From: Brassica napus
Taxonomy: Eukaryota; Streptophyta; Magnoliopsida; Brassicales; Brassicaceae
Length of the DNA: 64,000 bases
NCBI RefSeq assembly: GCF_020379485.1
Contig: NW_026016750.1
Location: 1 to 64,000, forward strand
Direction: 5' to 3'
A program made the translations under genes and the position numbers. Of the stretch, positions 20,898 to 33,200 are shown in pieces (the stretch's first letter is position 1; each line of letters opens with the position of its first letter). Below the pieces are notes generated by a model. It was not told the DNA's origin, did no database searches, and saw only the letters and a list, made by a program, of their open reading frames with translations.

Positions 20898-23800
20898 ATG
20901 GAAAGTATTATGAAGATGAAGGTCGCGGTGACATTCAAAGGAAGCAACTACCTAGTCTGGTCTAGGATGGTGAAGACTGCTGTGGGAAGCAAGGGTTTGT
21001 GGAGGCATATCACGTCTGGTGAAGCTCCAAAGGCGATTACTCAAGAGGGTGACGCAGAGAGCTCCGAGGAGAGTGTTGTGGAGAAGTGGCAACAAGAAGA
21101 CATGATGGTAATGTCAGTCCTTCATGCCTCCTTGGAGCCGGCTATCCTAGATGCTTACAGCTACTGTGAGACAGCCAAGGAGCTGTGGGACACGCTGAAG
21201 AAGGTATATGGAAACGTTTCTAACCTGAACCGAGTGTTTGAAGTCAAGAAGGCAATCAACGAGTTAACCCAAGATGACATGGAGTTTACTAAGCACTTGG
21301 GGAGGTTCAGGACACTGTGGTCAGAGCTGGAGATGTTGAGACCAAGCACGGTTGATCCAGAGCTTCTAAATGAGAGGCGTGAGCAGGACAAGGTCTTTGG
21401 GTTGTTGCTCACATTGAACGCAAGCTACAATGGTCTCATTCAACACATGCTAAGGTCCGAGAAGCTACCTGACCTTGAGGATGTTTGTGCTCAGATACAG
21501 AGGGAGCAGGGCTCAATGGGTTTGTTTGGAGGCAAGGGAGACTTATCTCTTGCAAATGCTGTGCAATCTGACCGAGAAGAGCCTCCACAAGCTAACAAAG
21601 CTGGCTACAACAAGTATGAGAAGTTCAATGGGAACTGTGATCATTGCAAGAGGTATGGGCACAAGAAGATTCAGTGCTGGATACTCCATCCCCACTTGAA
21701 GCCGGCCAAGTTCATAAAGGAGAGAGAGGCAAGAGCTCATATGACTGAAGGATCAAGCGGAGCAGGGCCATCCAACAAAGGAGCTGAGGTGGAGAACCGT
21801 GAAGGAAATGGAAAAGCTTTGGTGACCTATACTGGAACTAGCAACCCCCGAGGCAATGATCAAGACTTCATCAGGAGGTCCGAGATGGATGCACTCATCA
21901 AAATGCTCAAGGATAATGGTAACATTCATGGGCAGTCATTTGGTGCTTCTTTGATTGCTAGAACTATAGAAATGACTCACGATGAGGCTGAGATTGCTAG
22001 GACTGATAGTAAGGCTGGAATTGAGCAGTACATTGATAGAAATGCTAGGATGAATGCATATAGATCAAACTGTATCTGCCATCATGCTAGCAATGCATAC
22101 AAACCATTGATTATAGATTCAGGTGCATCTCATCATATGATTAGTGACACCAACCTGATTAAAGATATAGAACCTACTAATGGATGTGTGATGATTGCAA
22201 ATGGAGATAAGATACCTATTAAGGGAATAGGAAACTTAAAGCTATTTGATAAAAACACTAGAGCATTTTACATTCCTGAATTCACATCAAATCTACTTTC
22301 AGTTAAGAAATGTACTACTGATTTGAATTGCAAAGTTTCAGGATATTGAGAGCAGCCAATTGATTGGAAAAGGAGTCACAAAGGGAGAGTTATACATGCT
22401 TGAGAAGCTTGATTCTGTTTCCAATCATAACTGCTCATTTACTTCTGCTTCTAGTTTGAATAAAAATGCATTGTGGCATGCTAGACTAGGTCATCCCCAT
22501 GAGAGGGCTTTAAACTTGATGTTACCAGGTGTGGTTTTTGAAAATGATAAGTGTGAAGCTTGCATCTTAGGCAAGCATTGTAAGAATGTGTTTCCAAGAA
22601 CATCTACTGTTTATGAAAATTGCTTTGATTTGATTCATACTGATGTGTGGACTGCACCTAGTTTCTCTAGAGACAATCATAAGTACTTTGTCACATTCAT
22701 TGATGAAAAATCTAAATACACCTGGTTAACACTTATTCCATCAAAAGATAGGGTGATAGATGCATTCAAGAACTTTCAAGCTTATGTGACTAACCATTAT
22801 CATGCTAAGATTAAAATTTTGAGATCAGATAATGGAGGAGAGTACACAAGCTATGCGTTCAAAAGTCATCTAGATCATCATGGAATACTTCATCAAACAA
22901 GCTGTCCCTACACACCACAACAGAATGGTGTAGCTGAGAGGAAGAACAGGCACTTGATGGAGGTGGCTCGGTCATTGATGTTCCAAGCCAATGTACCTAA
23001 GAGATTCTGGAGTGATGCTGTATCCACTGCTTGCTATCTAATCAACCGAATGCCGACAAGGGTGTTGAAGGATCAAGCACCATTTGAGGTACTGAACAAG
23101 CGCAAGCCATCTTTGGCATATATGAAAGTGTTTGGATGCTTGTGTTATGTGTTGGTACCAGGAGAGTTGAGGAACAAGCTAGAAGCAAGAAGCCGAAAGG
23201 CAATGTTCATTGGCTACTCAACAACTCAAAAGGGATATAAGTGTTATGATCCAGAAGCTAGAAGGGTACTTGTATCTAGAGATGTGAAGTTCATTGAAGA
23301 AAGAGGATACTATGAAGAGAAGAATCAAGAAGACTTGAGGGACCTCACATCAGATAAGGCTGGAGTCTTAAGGATTATTTTGGAAGGTCTTGGTATCAAG
23401 ATGAATCAGGATCAGTCCACAAGAAATAGACAACCAGAAGAGAGCTCAAATGAACCAAGTAGAGCTGCTCAAACACCTCACCTTGATCATGAGGGGGGAA
23501 GTGAACCTGAAACTCAAGAAAATGGCCAAGAAGGAGTCGGCTTGAGTGAAGAAGGAGAAGAGTTCAACTCAGGTTCTCATCATCAAGGTGAGCAAGACCA
23601 AGGAGATGAAGCACAAGAACCACATATACAAGATGAGCCGGTTCAAGTGCAAGAACAACCAGTATTGAGGAGAAGCACAAGGCTTAGAAAGGATCCTTCC
23701 TCTTGGGTAAACACGCGAGTGTACTACAATGCCCAAGCTGTGGAGCATCCTTCTCAAGCTGTGTGTTCCTTTGCTCAATACCCTGAAGAACATTGTGCAT

Positions 23801-25380
23801 TCATGGTTAACTTGGATGAGAACTATATTCCAAGAAGCTATGAAGAAGCAATCATGGATAAAGAATGGAAGGAATCAGTTGGAGCTGAGGCAGGAGCCAT
23901 GATCAAGAATGATACATGGTATGAGAGTGAGTTACCAAAAGGGAAGAAGGCTGTGAGTAGTAAATGGATATTCACAATCAAGTATAAGGCTGATGGAAAG
24001 GTTGAGAGGAAGAAGTCAAGGCTAGTAGCAAGAGGTTTCACTCAAACTTATGGAGAAGATTACATAGAAACCTTTGCACCAGTAGCTAAACTACATACAA
24101 TACGGATTGTATTAAGCTTGGCTGTGAATCTTGGATGGGGGTTATGGCAAATGGATGTGAAGAATGCATTCTTACAAGGTGAACTTGAGGATGAAGTATA
24201 TATGCATCCACCTCCAGGCCTAGAACACTTAGTGAAGAGAGGGAATGTGTTGAGATTGAAGAAAGCTATCTATGGGCTGAAGCAATCACCAAGAGCTTGG
24301 TACAACAAGCTGAGCACTACTCTGAATGGCCGAGGCTTCAAGAAGTCTGAACTAGACCACACTCTCTTCACACTCACAACTCCCTCAGGTATGATTGCAC
24401 TTCTTGTGTATGTTGATGATATCATTATCACAGGAAGTGATAAGGAAGGTATCATAGCAACCAAGGAGTTCATTAAATCCATGTTTGAGATTAAAGATTT
24501 GGGAGAAATGAAATACTTTCTTGGAATTGAGATATGTAGATCCAAGGAAGGTTTATTCATGTCCCAAAGGAAGTATACACTTGATCTTTTGAAAGGTGCA
24601 GGTGCTTATGGAGGCAAGACTGCAAGGATGCCTATGGAGGATGGTTACAAAGTCCCACGAGAGGGGGAGATTGAAGACAGCAAACCTTATCAGGATCCTA
24701 AACTCTATAGAAAACTAGTTGGCAAATTGATTTATCTTACCATAACTAGACCTGACATTTGTTTTGCTGTCAATCAGGTGAGTCAACATATGCAAGTTCC
24801 TAAGGAGCATCATTGGCGCATGGTGGAGAGGATCTTGATGTATCTCAACGGCTCACCTGATCAAGGAATATGGATGGGTTGCAATGGAAGCACTGAAGTG
24901 GTTGGATACTGTGATGCAGATTGGGCTGGTGATAGAGCAGACAGGAGATCAACCACAGGCTATTGCACATTCATTGGAGGCAACTTGGTGACATGGAAGA
25001 GTAAGAAGCAGAAGGTGGTCTCTTGCTCAAGTGCAGAAGCTGAGTATAGAGCTATGCTGAAGCTTACCAACGAGTTGGTGTGGATCAAAGGCATCTTGAA
25101 GCATTTGGAGATTGATCAAGCCACACCAATGACAATGCATTGTGATAACCAAGCAGCCATTCACATTGCATCCAACTCGGTGTTTCATGAGAGGACCAAG
25201 CACATTGAAGTTGATTGCCACAAGGTGAGGCAAATGATCATCCTAGGAGTCATCTTGCCATGTTACACGAGGAGTGAAGATCAGTTAGCTGATGTGTTCA
25301 CCAAGGCTGCAAGACAGAAGACAATGGAGTCCATTCACATCAGGTTGGGCCTCATTGATCTTGGGAAGAGAAGGAGCTGA
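20898..25380 (+). pseudogene. gag-pol of element C, one internal break
   Basis: ATG at 20898 (MESIMKMKVAVTFKGSNYLV). Gag contains VWSRMVKTAVG, a helical UBN2-like region, and a zinc knuckle CX2CX4HX4C at 21636-21677, then protease with DSG at 22116-22124. The frame stops at TGA 22347-22349. Compared with element E about 26 nt are missing just before (around 22336), which shifts the frame. The downstream frame is open to 25380. It contains GAG-pre-integrase WHARLGHPHERA, integrase Asp 22642, Asp 22828 and Glu 22936 (62- and 36-codon steps), RT YVDD at 24409-24420 and RNase H YCDADWAGD / AEAEYRAM / CDNQAAIHIA. All catalytic residues remain, so only the junction is lost. Confidence 0.92.
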
Positions 25381-25412
25381 TCCTCTTGGCTGTGAGGTCT
25401 TTACTCTTTTTC

Positions 25413-25453
25413 CCTCATCAAGGTTTTGTCCCAATGGGTTTTCCTTGGTGAGG
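25413..25453 (+). other. Conserved 3'-UTR hairpin 1 of element C
   Basis: CCTCATCAAGG pairs with CCTTGGTGAGG (one G-U pair) around TTTTGTCCCAATGGGTTTT, 33 nt after the pol stop, at the same position as in B. Confidence 0.75.
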
Positions 25454-25483
25454 TTTTTAATGAGGAAGATCTCATAGCCATCC

Positions 25484-25520
25484 AAGCTTAGGCTTTTACA
25501 AAGCTAAGCTTGAGGGGGAG
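25484..25520 (+). other. Hairpin 2 plus polypurine tract of element C
   Basis: AAGCTTA-GCTTT with AAAGC-TAAGCTT (one bulged G) spans 25484-25511, then GAGGGGGAG to the LTR edge. The arms differ from A/B but still pair. Confidence 0.75.
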
Positions 25521-26112
25521 TGTTGAGATGAGTTGAGACATGTGAAGTAAAGACACAAAGGAGTTGAGATCATAAGGAGAGCAAAAGGGTTAAGAGGCTG
25601 AATAAGGTGAAGGGGATGGTACGGATGGAGAGGCCGTACCAGGCCGTACAAGTGACCAGGCCGTACAAGGTGAAAGCGGTCAAGTAACTATCCAAGTAAC
25701 TTTGATGTACTGAGGAGAAGTTACACTCGGCCAAGACCTTATCCGAACGTTGAGAGGATAAGGAAGGCACGGCTTGACAGCTAGGACAGGCTGGCAAGGG
25801 CTGGAAAGGAAGAGCATCTGGTCTTGGATAAGAAAGATGCTTCAAACGTGTGGAGACACCCATTGGCCGGTTCAAATTAAAGCTTAGGCTCCCCTTTGAC
25901 TCTACATGCTTATGTATTCGAAAACCCTAAGTGTATGGACCTATATATATGTAATCTCATCCCTTAATAAAGATTAGACAGTTCTAAACAATCTCTCTCT
26001 ATACTCATTTCATTATGATTCTCCATTAGTCTCTAATCTGTCTCTTAATCTCTTATTCTCTTCTATAATCCTTTCTAAACTCAGATAATCATCTATATCC
26101 TTAAATCTCATA
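25521..26112 (+). repeat. 3' LTR of element C
   Basis: 592 bp, apparently identical to 20044-20635. Followed by target duplication aagtg, after which the satellite continues in phase. Confidence 0.94.
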
Positions 26113-29100
26113 AAGTGGTGGAGAATCACCAGGAAGTTGAATATATCTCCTAGGAGTTGGGATGAAGAAGTTATCCCACTTTCAAATCAGGTGAGTCCAG
26201 TTTTCCCGTTTGAGAATAGCACAGCTTCTTCGTCGTTCCAATCAAACCAGGATGAATCTCTTTGTAAGAAGCTTGATTTGGATACATAAAGTGGTGGAGA
26301 ATCACCAGGAAGTTGAATAAATCTCATAGGAGTTGGCATGAAGAAGTTATCCCACTTTCAAATCAGGTGATTCCAGTTTCCCAGTTTGGGAATAGCACAG
26401 CTTCTTCGTCGTTCCAATCAAACCAGGATGAATCACTTTGTAAGAAGCTTGATTTGGATACATAAAGTGGTGGAGAATCACCAGGAAGTTGAATAAATCT
26501 CATAGGAGTTGGCATGAAGAAGTTATCCCACTTTCAAATCAGGTGATTCCAGTTTCCCAGTTTGGGAATAGCACAGCTTCTTCGTCGTTCCAATCAAACC
26601 AGGATGAATCACTTTGTAAGAAGCTTGATTTGGATACATAAAGTGGTGGAGAATCACCAGGAAGTTGAATAAATCTCATAGGAGTTGGGATGAAGAAGTT
26701 ATCCCACTTTCAAATCAGGTGATTCCAGTTTCCCAGTTTGGGAATAGCACAGCTTCTTCGTCGTTCCAATCAAACCAGGATGAATCACTTTGTGAGAAGC
26801 TTGATTTGGATACATAAAGTGGTGGAGAATCACCAGGAAGTTGAATAAATCTCATAGGAGTTGGCATGAAGAAGTTATCCCACTTTCAAATCAGGTGATT
26901 CCAGTTTCCCAGTTTGGGAATAGCACAGCTTTTTCGTCGTTCCAATCAAACCAGGATGAATCACTTTGTGAGAAGCTTGATTTGGATACATAAAGTGGTG
27001 GAGAATCACCAGGAAGTTGAATAAATCTCATAGGAGTTGGGATGAAGAAGTTATCCCACTTTCAAATCAGGTGATTCCAGTTTCCCAGTTTGGGAATAGC
27101 ACAGCTTCTTCGTCGTTCCAATCAAACCAGGATGAATCACTTTGTAAGAAGCTTGATTTGGATACATAAAGTGGTGGAGAATCACCAGGAAGTTGAATAA
27201 ATCTCATAGGAGTTGGCAAGAAGAAGTTATCCCACTTTCAAATCAGGTGATTCCAGTTTCCCAGTTTGGGAATAGCACAGCTTCTTCGTCGTTCCAATCA
27301 AACCAGGATGAATCACTTTGTAAGAAGCTTGATTTGGATACATAAAGTGGTGGAGAATCACCAGGAAGTTGAATAAATCTCATAGGAGTTGGCATGAAGA
27401 AGTTATCCCACTTTCAAATCAGGTGATTCCAGTTTCCCAGTTTGGGAATAGCACAGCTTCTTCGTCGTTCCAAACAAACCAGGATGAATCACTTTGTGAA
27501 AAGCTTGATTTGGATACATAAAGTGGTGGAGAATCACCAGGAATTTGAATAAATCTCATAGGAGTTGGCATGAAGAAGTTATCCCACTTTCAAATCAGGT
27601 GATTCCAGTTTCCCAGTTTGGGAATAGCACAGCTTCTTCGTCGTTCCAATCAAACCAGGATGAATCACTTTGTAAGAAGCTTGATTTGGATACATAAAGT
27701 GGTGGAGAATCACCAGGAAGTTGAATAAATCTCATAGGAGTTGGCATGAAGAAGTTATCCCACTTTCAAATCAGGTGATTCCAGTTTCCCAGTTTGGGAA
27801 TAGCACAGCTTTTTCGTCGTTCCAATCAAACCAGGATGAATCACTTTGTGAGAAGCTTGATTTGGATACATAAAGTGGTGGAGAATCACCAGGAAGTTGA
27901 ATAAATCTCATAGGAGTTGGCATGAAGAAGTTATCCCACTTTCAAATCAGGTGATTCCAGTTTCCCAGTTTGGGAATAGCACAGCTTCTTCGTCGTTCCA
28001 ATCAAACCAGGATGAATCTCTTTGTAAGAAGCTTGATTTGGATACATAAAGTGGTGGAGAATCACCAGGAAGTTGAATAAATCTCATAGGAGTTGGTATG
28101 AAGAAGTTATCCCACTTTCAAATCAGGTGATTCCAGTTTCCCAGTTTGGGAATAGCACAGCTTCTTCGTCGTTCCAATCAAACCAGGATGAATCACTTTG
28201 TGAGAAGCTTGATTTGGATACATAAAGTGGTGGAGAATCACCAGGAAGTTGAATAAATCTCATAGGAGTTGGCATGAAGAAGTTATCCCACTTTCAAATC
28301 AGGTGATTCCAGTTTCCCAGTTTGGGAATAGCACAGCTTTTTCGTCGTTCCAATCAAACCAGGATGAATCACTTTGTGAAAACCTTGATTTGGATACATA
28401 AAGTGGTGGAGAATCACCAGGAAGTTGAATAAATCTCATAGGAGTTGGGATGAAGAAGTTATCCCACTTTCAAATCAGGTGATTCCAGTTTCCCAGTTTG
28501 GGAATAGCACAGCTTCTTCGTCGTTCCAATCAAACCAGGATGAATCACTTTGTAAGAAGCTTGATTTGGATACATAAAGTGGTGGAGAATCACCAGGAAG
28601 TTGAATAAATCTCATAGGAGTTGGCAAGAAGAAGTTATCCCACTTTCAAATCAGGTGATTCCAGTTTCCCAGTTTGGGAATAGCACAGCTTCTTCGTCGT
28701 TCCAATCAAACCAGGATGAATCACTTTGTAAGAAGCTTGATTTGGATACATAAAGTGGTGGAGAATCACCAGGAAGTTGAATAAATCTCATAGGAGTTGG
28801 CATGAAGAAGTTATCCCACTTTCAAATCAGGTGATTCCAGTTTCCCAGTTTGGGAATAGCACAGCTTCGTCGTCGTTCCAAACAAACCAGGATGAATCAC
28901 TTTGTAAGAAGCTTGATTTGGATACATAAAGTGGTGGAGAATCACCAGGAAGTTGAATAAATCTCATAGGAGTTGGGATAAAGAAGTTATCCCACTTTCA
29001 AATCAGGTGATTCCAATTTCCCAGTTTGGGAATAGGACAGCTTCTTCGTCGTTCCAATCAAACCAGGATGAATCACTTGGTGAGAAGCTTGATTTGGATA

Positions 29101-29570
29101 CATAAAGTGGTGGAGAATCTCCAGGAAGTTGAATAAATCTCATAGGAGTTGGCATGAAGAAGTTATCCCACTTTCAAATCAGGTGATTCCAGTTTCCCAG
29201 TTTGGGAATAGCACAACTTTTTCGTCGTTCCAATCAAACCAGGATGAATCAATTTGTGAGAACCTTGATTTGGATACATAAAGTGGTTTAGAATCACCAG
29301 GAAGTTGAATATCTCGTAGGAGTTGGGATGAAGAAATTATCCCACTTTCAAATCAGGCGAGTCCAGTTTCCCCGTTTGGGAATATCACAGCTTCTTCGTC
29401 ATTCCAATCAAACCAGGATCAATCACTTTGTAAGAAGCTTGATTTGGATACATAAAGTGGTGGAGAATCACCAAGAAGTTGAATAAATCTCATAGGAGTT
29501 GGCAAGAAGAAATTATCCCACTTTCAAATCAGGTGAGTCCAGTTTCCCAGTTTAGGAATAGCACAGCTTC
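26113..29570 (+). repeat. CentBr satellite block S3
   Basis: About 19.6 monomers, mostly clean 176-bp units. The first unit and the last two belong to the divergent GAGTCC type, as in S2. A four-monomer series with the same private marks (GCTTTTTCG; GGGATGAAG; GGCAAGAAG; CCAAACAAACC) occurs at about 26840-27543 and again at 28248-28951, 1408 bp (eight monomers) apart. Ends in mid-monomer (GCACAGCTTC) at element D. Confidence 0.93.
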
Positions 29571-30126
29571 TGAAAGTTTAGAGAATAAGAAAGGTATTGA
29601 GAGATTAGAGAGAGTTTAAGAGTGATTATGAGAGATTAAGGTGTTTAGGTGTAATCGTATGAGATGATCATGATGAACTTAAGAGAGAAACTCATAAACT
29701 CTTGTGTTATCTTATTAATCAATCAGGTTACAATATATATATGAGAGAGAGCTAGGGCATTTCGAAATACAAGCATGTGAAGTCAAGGATAAGATGAGAG
29801 ACTATGGGAAAAGTAACCAATGGGATGAGCCACATGCTTGGACACCTTTTGCTTTTACTTTCCAGGCTGTCCTTAGCTGTAGCCGTGCCTTATCCATCTG
29901 ATTCAACGGACTGATTGTGGATAAGGCTGTAACAAAGCTAAACTCCCAAGTTAACTCCCCTTAGGTAACTTTGGACCATCTCCATTACCCTAACTGTACG
30001 GCCTTGCCTTGTACGGCCTTGCCTTGTACGGACACCTCAACCATATTCAACTCAACTCTTCTATCCTTCTCTAATACTCCATGCCTTCACCCTGATACCT
30101 CTTCTCTTCTCTTATTTTGTTCAACA
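29571..30126 (-). repeat. 3' LTR of element D
   Basis: 556 bp. On the plus strand GTACGGCC occurs at 29996 and 30011 with a third partial GTACGG at 30026, i.e. GGCCGTAC repeats in the element's U3. Confidence 0.92.
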
Positions 30127-30164
30127 CTCCCCCTCAAGCTTGTCTATAGGAACTAGCCAAGCTT
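30127..30164 (-). other. Polypurine tract and hairpin 2 of element D
   Basis: On the minus strand the purine run GAGGGGGAG abuts the LTR. It is preceded by AAGCTTG...CAAGCTT (30136-30164), a 7-bp stem whose core is the palindrome AAGCTT, so it is the weakest of the set. Confidence 0.65.
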
Positions 30165-30195
30165 GGAAAGGCCATGAGATCTTCCTCATTAAAAA

Positions 30196-30236
30196 CCTCA
30201 CCAAAGAAAACCCATTGGGACAAAACTTTGATGAGG
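30196..30236 (-). other. Conserved 3'-UTR hairpin 1 of element D
   Basis: In the element RNA CCTCATCAAAG pairs with CTTTGGTGAGG around TTTTGTCCCAATGGGTTTT, the same arms as in B although the LTRs of B and D are unrelated. Confidence 0.75.
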
Positions 30237-30268
30237 GAAAAAGAGTAAAGGTCTCATGGCTAAGGGGA

Positions 30269-33200
30269 TCAGCTCCTTTGTGTGAGATCTATGAGTCCCA
30301 ATCTGATGTGAATGGACTCCATAGTCTTCTGTCTTGCAGCCTTGGTGAACACATCTGCTAATTGATCCTCACTCCGAGTGTAGCATGGTAAGATCACCCC
30401 CAAGACAATCATCTGTCTCACTTTGTGACAATCAACCTCAATATGCTTGGTTCTCTCATGGAATACTGAGTTTGTTGCAATGTGTATGGCGGCTTGGTTG
30501 TCACAATGCATAGTCATTGGAGTAGCTTGCTCAATCTCCAAATGCTTTAAGATTCCCTTGATCCATACCAGTTTGTTTGTGAGCTTCAGCATGGCTCTAT
30601 ACTCAGCTTCAGCACTGGAACAGGCCAGCACCTTCTGTTTCTTGCTCTTCCATGTCACTAAGTTGCCTCCAATGAATGTACAATAGCCGGTAGTTGATCT
30701 TCTGTCAGCTCTATCACCTGCCCAATCCGCATCACAGTAGCCTACCACTTCAGTACTCTTGTTGCAACCCATCCAAACTCCAAGGCCCTTTGTTCCGTTT
30801 AGATACATCAGTAGCCTCTCCACCATGTGCCAATGATGTTCCTTTGGAACTTGCATATGCTGGCTCACTTGATTCACAGCAAAGCATACATCTGGTCTTG
30901 TAATGGTAAGGTAGATCAGCTTCCCTACCATCTTCCTATACAGCTTCGGATCATGGAAAGGCTTGCTATCTTCAATCTCCCCCTCACGTGGAAGCTTGTA
31001 GCCATCCTCAAGAGGCATCCTTGCTGTTTTATCTCCAATACCTGCATCTTTCAATAGATCAAGTGCATACTTCCTTTGGGAAATGAACAATCCTTCCTTA
31101 GATCTACACAACTCAATTCCAAGGAAGTATTTCATTTCTCCTAAGTCTTTAATTTCAAACACAGATTTTAAAAACTCCTTTGTGGCTTTTATACCATCCT
31201 TATCACTACCTGTTATGATGATATCATCCACATAAACAAGTAGACAGATGATACCTGATTGTGTAGTGAGAGTGAAGAGAGTATGATCAAGCTCAGACTT
31301 TCTAAAGCCACGCCCATTCAATGTTGTGCTTAGTTTGTTGTACCAAGCTCTAGGAGACTGTTTTAAACCATAAATGGCCTTCTTCAATCTCAACACATTT
31401 CCTGGCTTTACAAGACCTTCAAGACCTGGTGGGGGATGCATGTATACTTCATCTTCTAGTTCACCTTGAAGAAATGCATTCTTCACATCCATTTGCCACA
31501 GATCCCACTCAAGGTTCACAGCCAAGGATAGTACTATCCTAATTGTGTGAAGCTTAGCAACTGGGGCAAAGGTATCAATGTAATCCTCTCCATAGGTCTG
31601 AGTATAGCCTCTTGCAACTAGCCTTGTCTTGCGCCTCTCTATCTGTCCATTAGGAAGGTATTTGATTGTAAATATCCATCTGCTTGTTACTGCCTTCTTC
31701 CCTTTAGGTAACTCACTTTCATACCATGTATCATTCTTTATCATAGCTCCTGATTCATCCCCAACTGATTCTCTCCACTCTTTATGCATCATGGCTTCCT
31801 CATATGATCTTGGAACAAAATTCTTATCCAAACTCACCATGAATGCACAATGCTCTTGAGGGAACTCAGCAAAGGAACACACAGCTTGGGAGGGATGCTC
31901 CACAGCCTGGGCATTGTAGTACACTCTCGTGTTTACCCAGTTGGAAGTATCCCTCTTTAGCCGTGTACTTCTTCTTAAAGGAACCGAACAGGCTCCATAA
32001 CAGCCGCAGGCTCTACACCTTCTCCCTCAACTTCATTGGTTTCAATCTGATCTTCTTGAGTAGATTCTTCTTCACTTAGTGTCACTCCTTGAACATGATT
32101 ATCTGAGTCTTGATCTTCATGATCTCCAGGCTCAGGTTCGTTTCCCCCTCATGATCAAGGTGTGATGATTCTTCAGCTTCATTAGTACTTGTTGGTTGCT
32201 GATCCTGGGACATGTTGATCCCAAGTCCTTCTAGCACACGCCTAAGACTTGTAGCTTTATCAGATGGCTGAGACAAATCTTCAAGATCTTCCCACTTCCT
32301 ATCTCCATAAAAACTCTTATCTTCCAAAAACTTGACATCTCTAGACACAAGAACCCTCCTGGCATCTGAATCATAGCATTTGTACCCTTTCTGTGATGTT
32401 GAGTAGCCAATGAACATAGCTCTTGTACTCTTTGCTTCTAACTTATTCCTTAGCTCTCCGGGTACAAGCACAAAGCACACACACCAAATACTCTTAAGTG
32501 ATCCAGTACTGGCTTGCTTCTGTTTAGAACTTCGTAGGGTGCTTGATCCTCCAAAATCTTTGTTGGTATCCTATTAATTAGATAGCAAGCAGAGATCACA
32601 GCATCACTCCAAAACCTCTTTGGTACACTTGTGTGAAACATCATAGACCTTGCCACCTCCATTAGGTGTCTGTTCTTCCTCTCAGCAACTCCATTCTGTT
32701 GAGGAGTGTAGGGACAGCTTGTCTGATGAAGAATCCCATGTTGAGCTAGATGGTTCTTGAATGCATTGCCAGTATACTCTCCACCATTATCAGACCTGAA
32801 AATCTTAATCTTGGCATTATACTGGTTAGATACATAAGACTGGAAGTTTTTAAATGCATCAAGAACCCTATCCTTTGTTTTAATGAGTGTTATCCAGGTG
32901 TATTTAGATTTTTCATCTATGAATGTGACAAAGTACTTGTAGTTATCTCTAGATAAACAGGAGCAGTCCATACATCAGAGTGAATAAGATCAAAGCAATT
33001 ATCATAGATAGTAGTAGATCTTTTAAACACAGTCTTACAATGTTTTCCCAAAATACAAGCCTCACAATCATTATTTTTAACATGACACCTGGTAACATTA
33101 AGCTTAAGGCTCTAACATGTGGATGTCCTAGCCTAGAATGCCATAATGCACCTTTACTTAAAACAGACTCAACAAACAACTAGAAATGGGGGTAATGTCT

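Larger units (their letters stand above)
20044..26112 (+). mobile_element. Ty1/copia LTR retrotransposon C, very young
   Basis: LTRs 20044-20635 and 25521-26112 are both 592 bp and I could find no difference between them by eye. Target duplication aagtg lies at 20039-20043 and 26113-26117. Termini are TGTTGAGATG...CTCATA, again TG...TA. Internal order is primer-binding site, gag-pol, two hairpins, polypurine tract. Despite its youth the polyprotein frame is broken by a gap of about 26 nt near 22336, so this copy could only move with help from another element. Confidence 0.95.

Noticed and set aside
20037..26115. Alternative LTR boundary for C with a taaag duplication and TG...CA ends
   Set aside because: It would need the LTR to start TGTGTTGAG, but the 3' copy is preceded by AG, not TG. 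TGTTGAG...CTCATA with duplication aagtg fits both LTRs.
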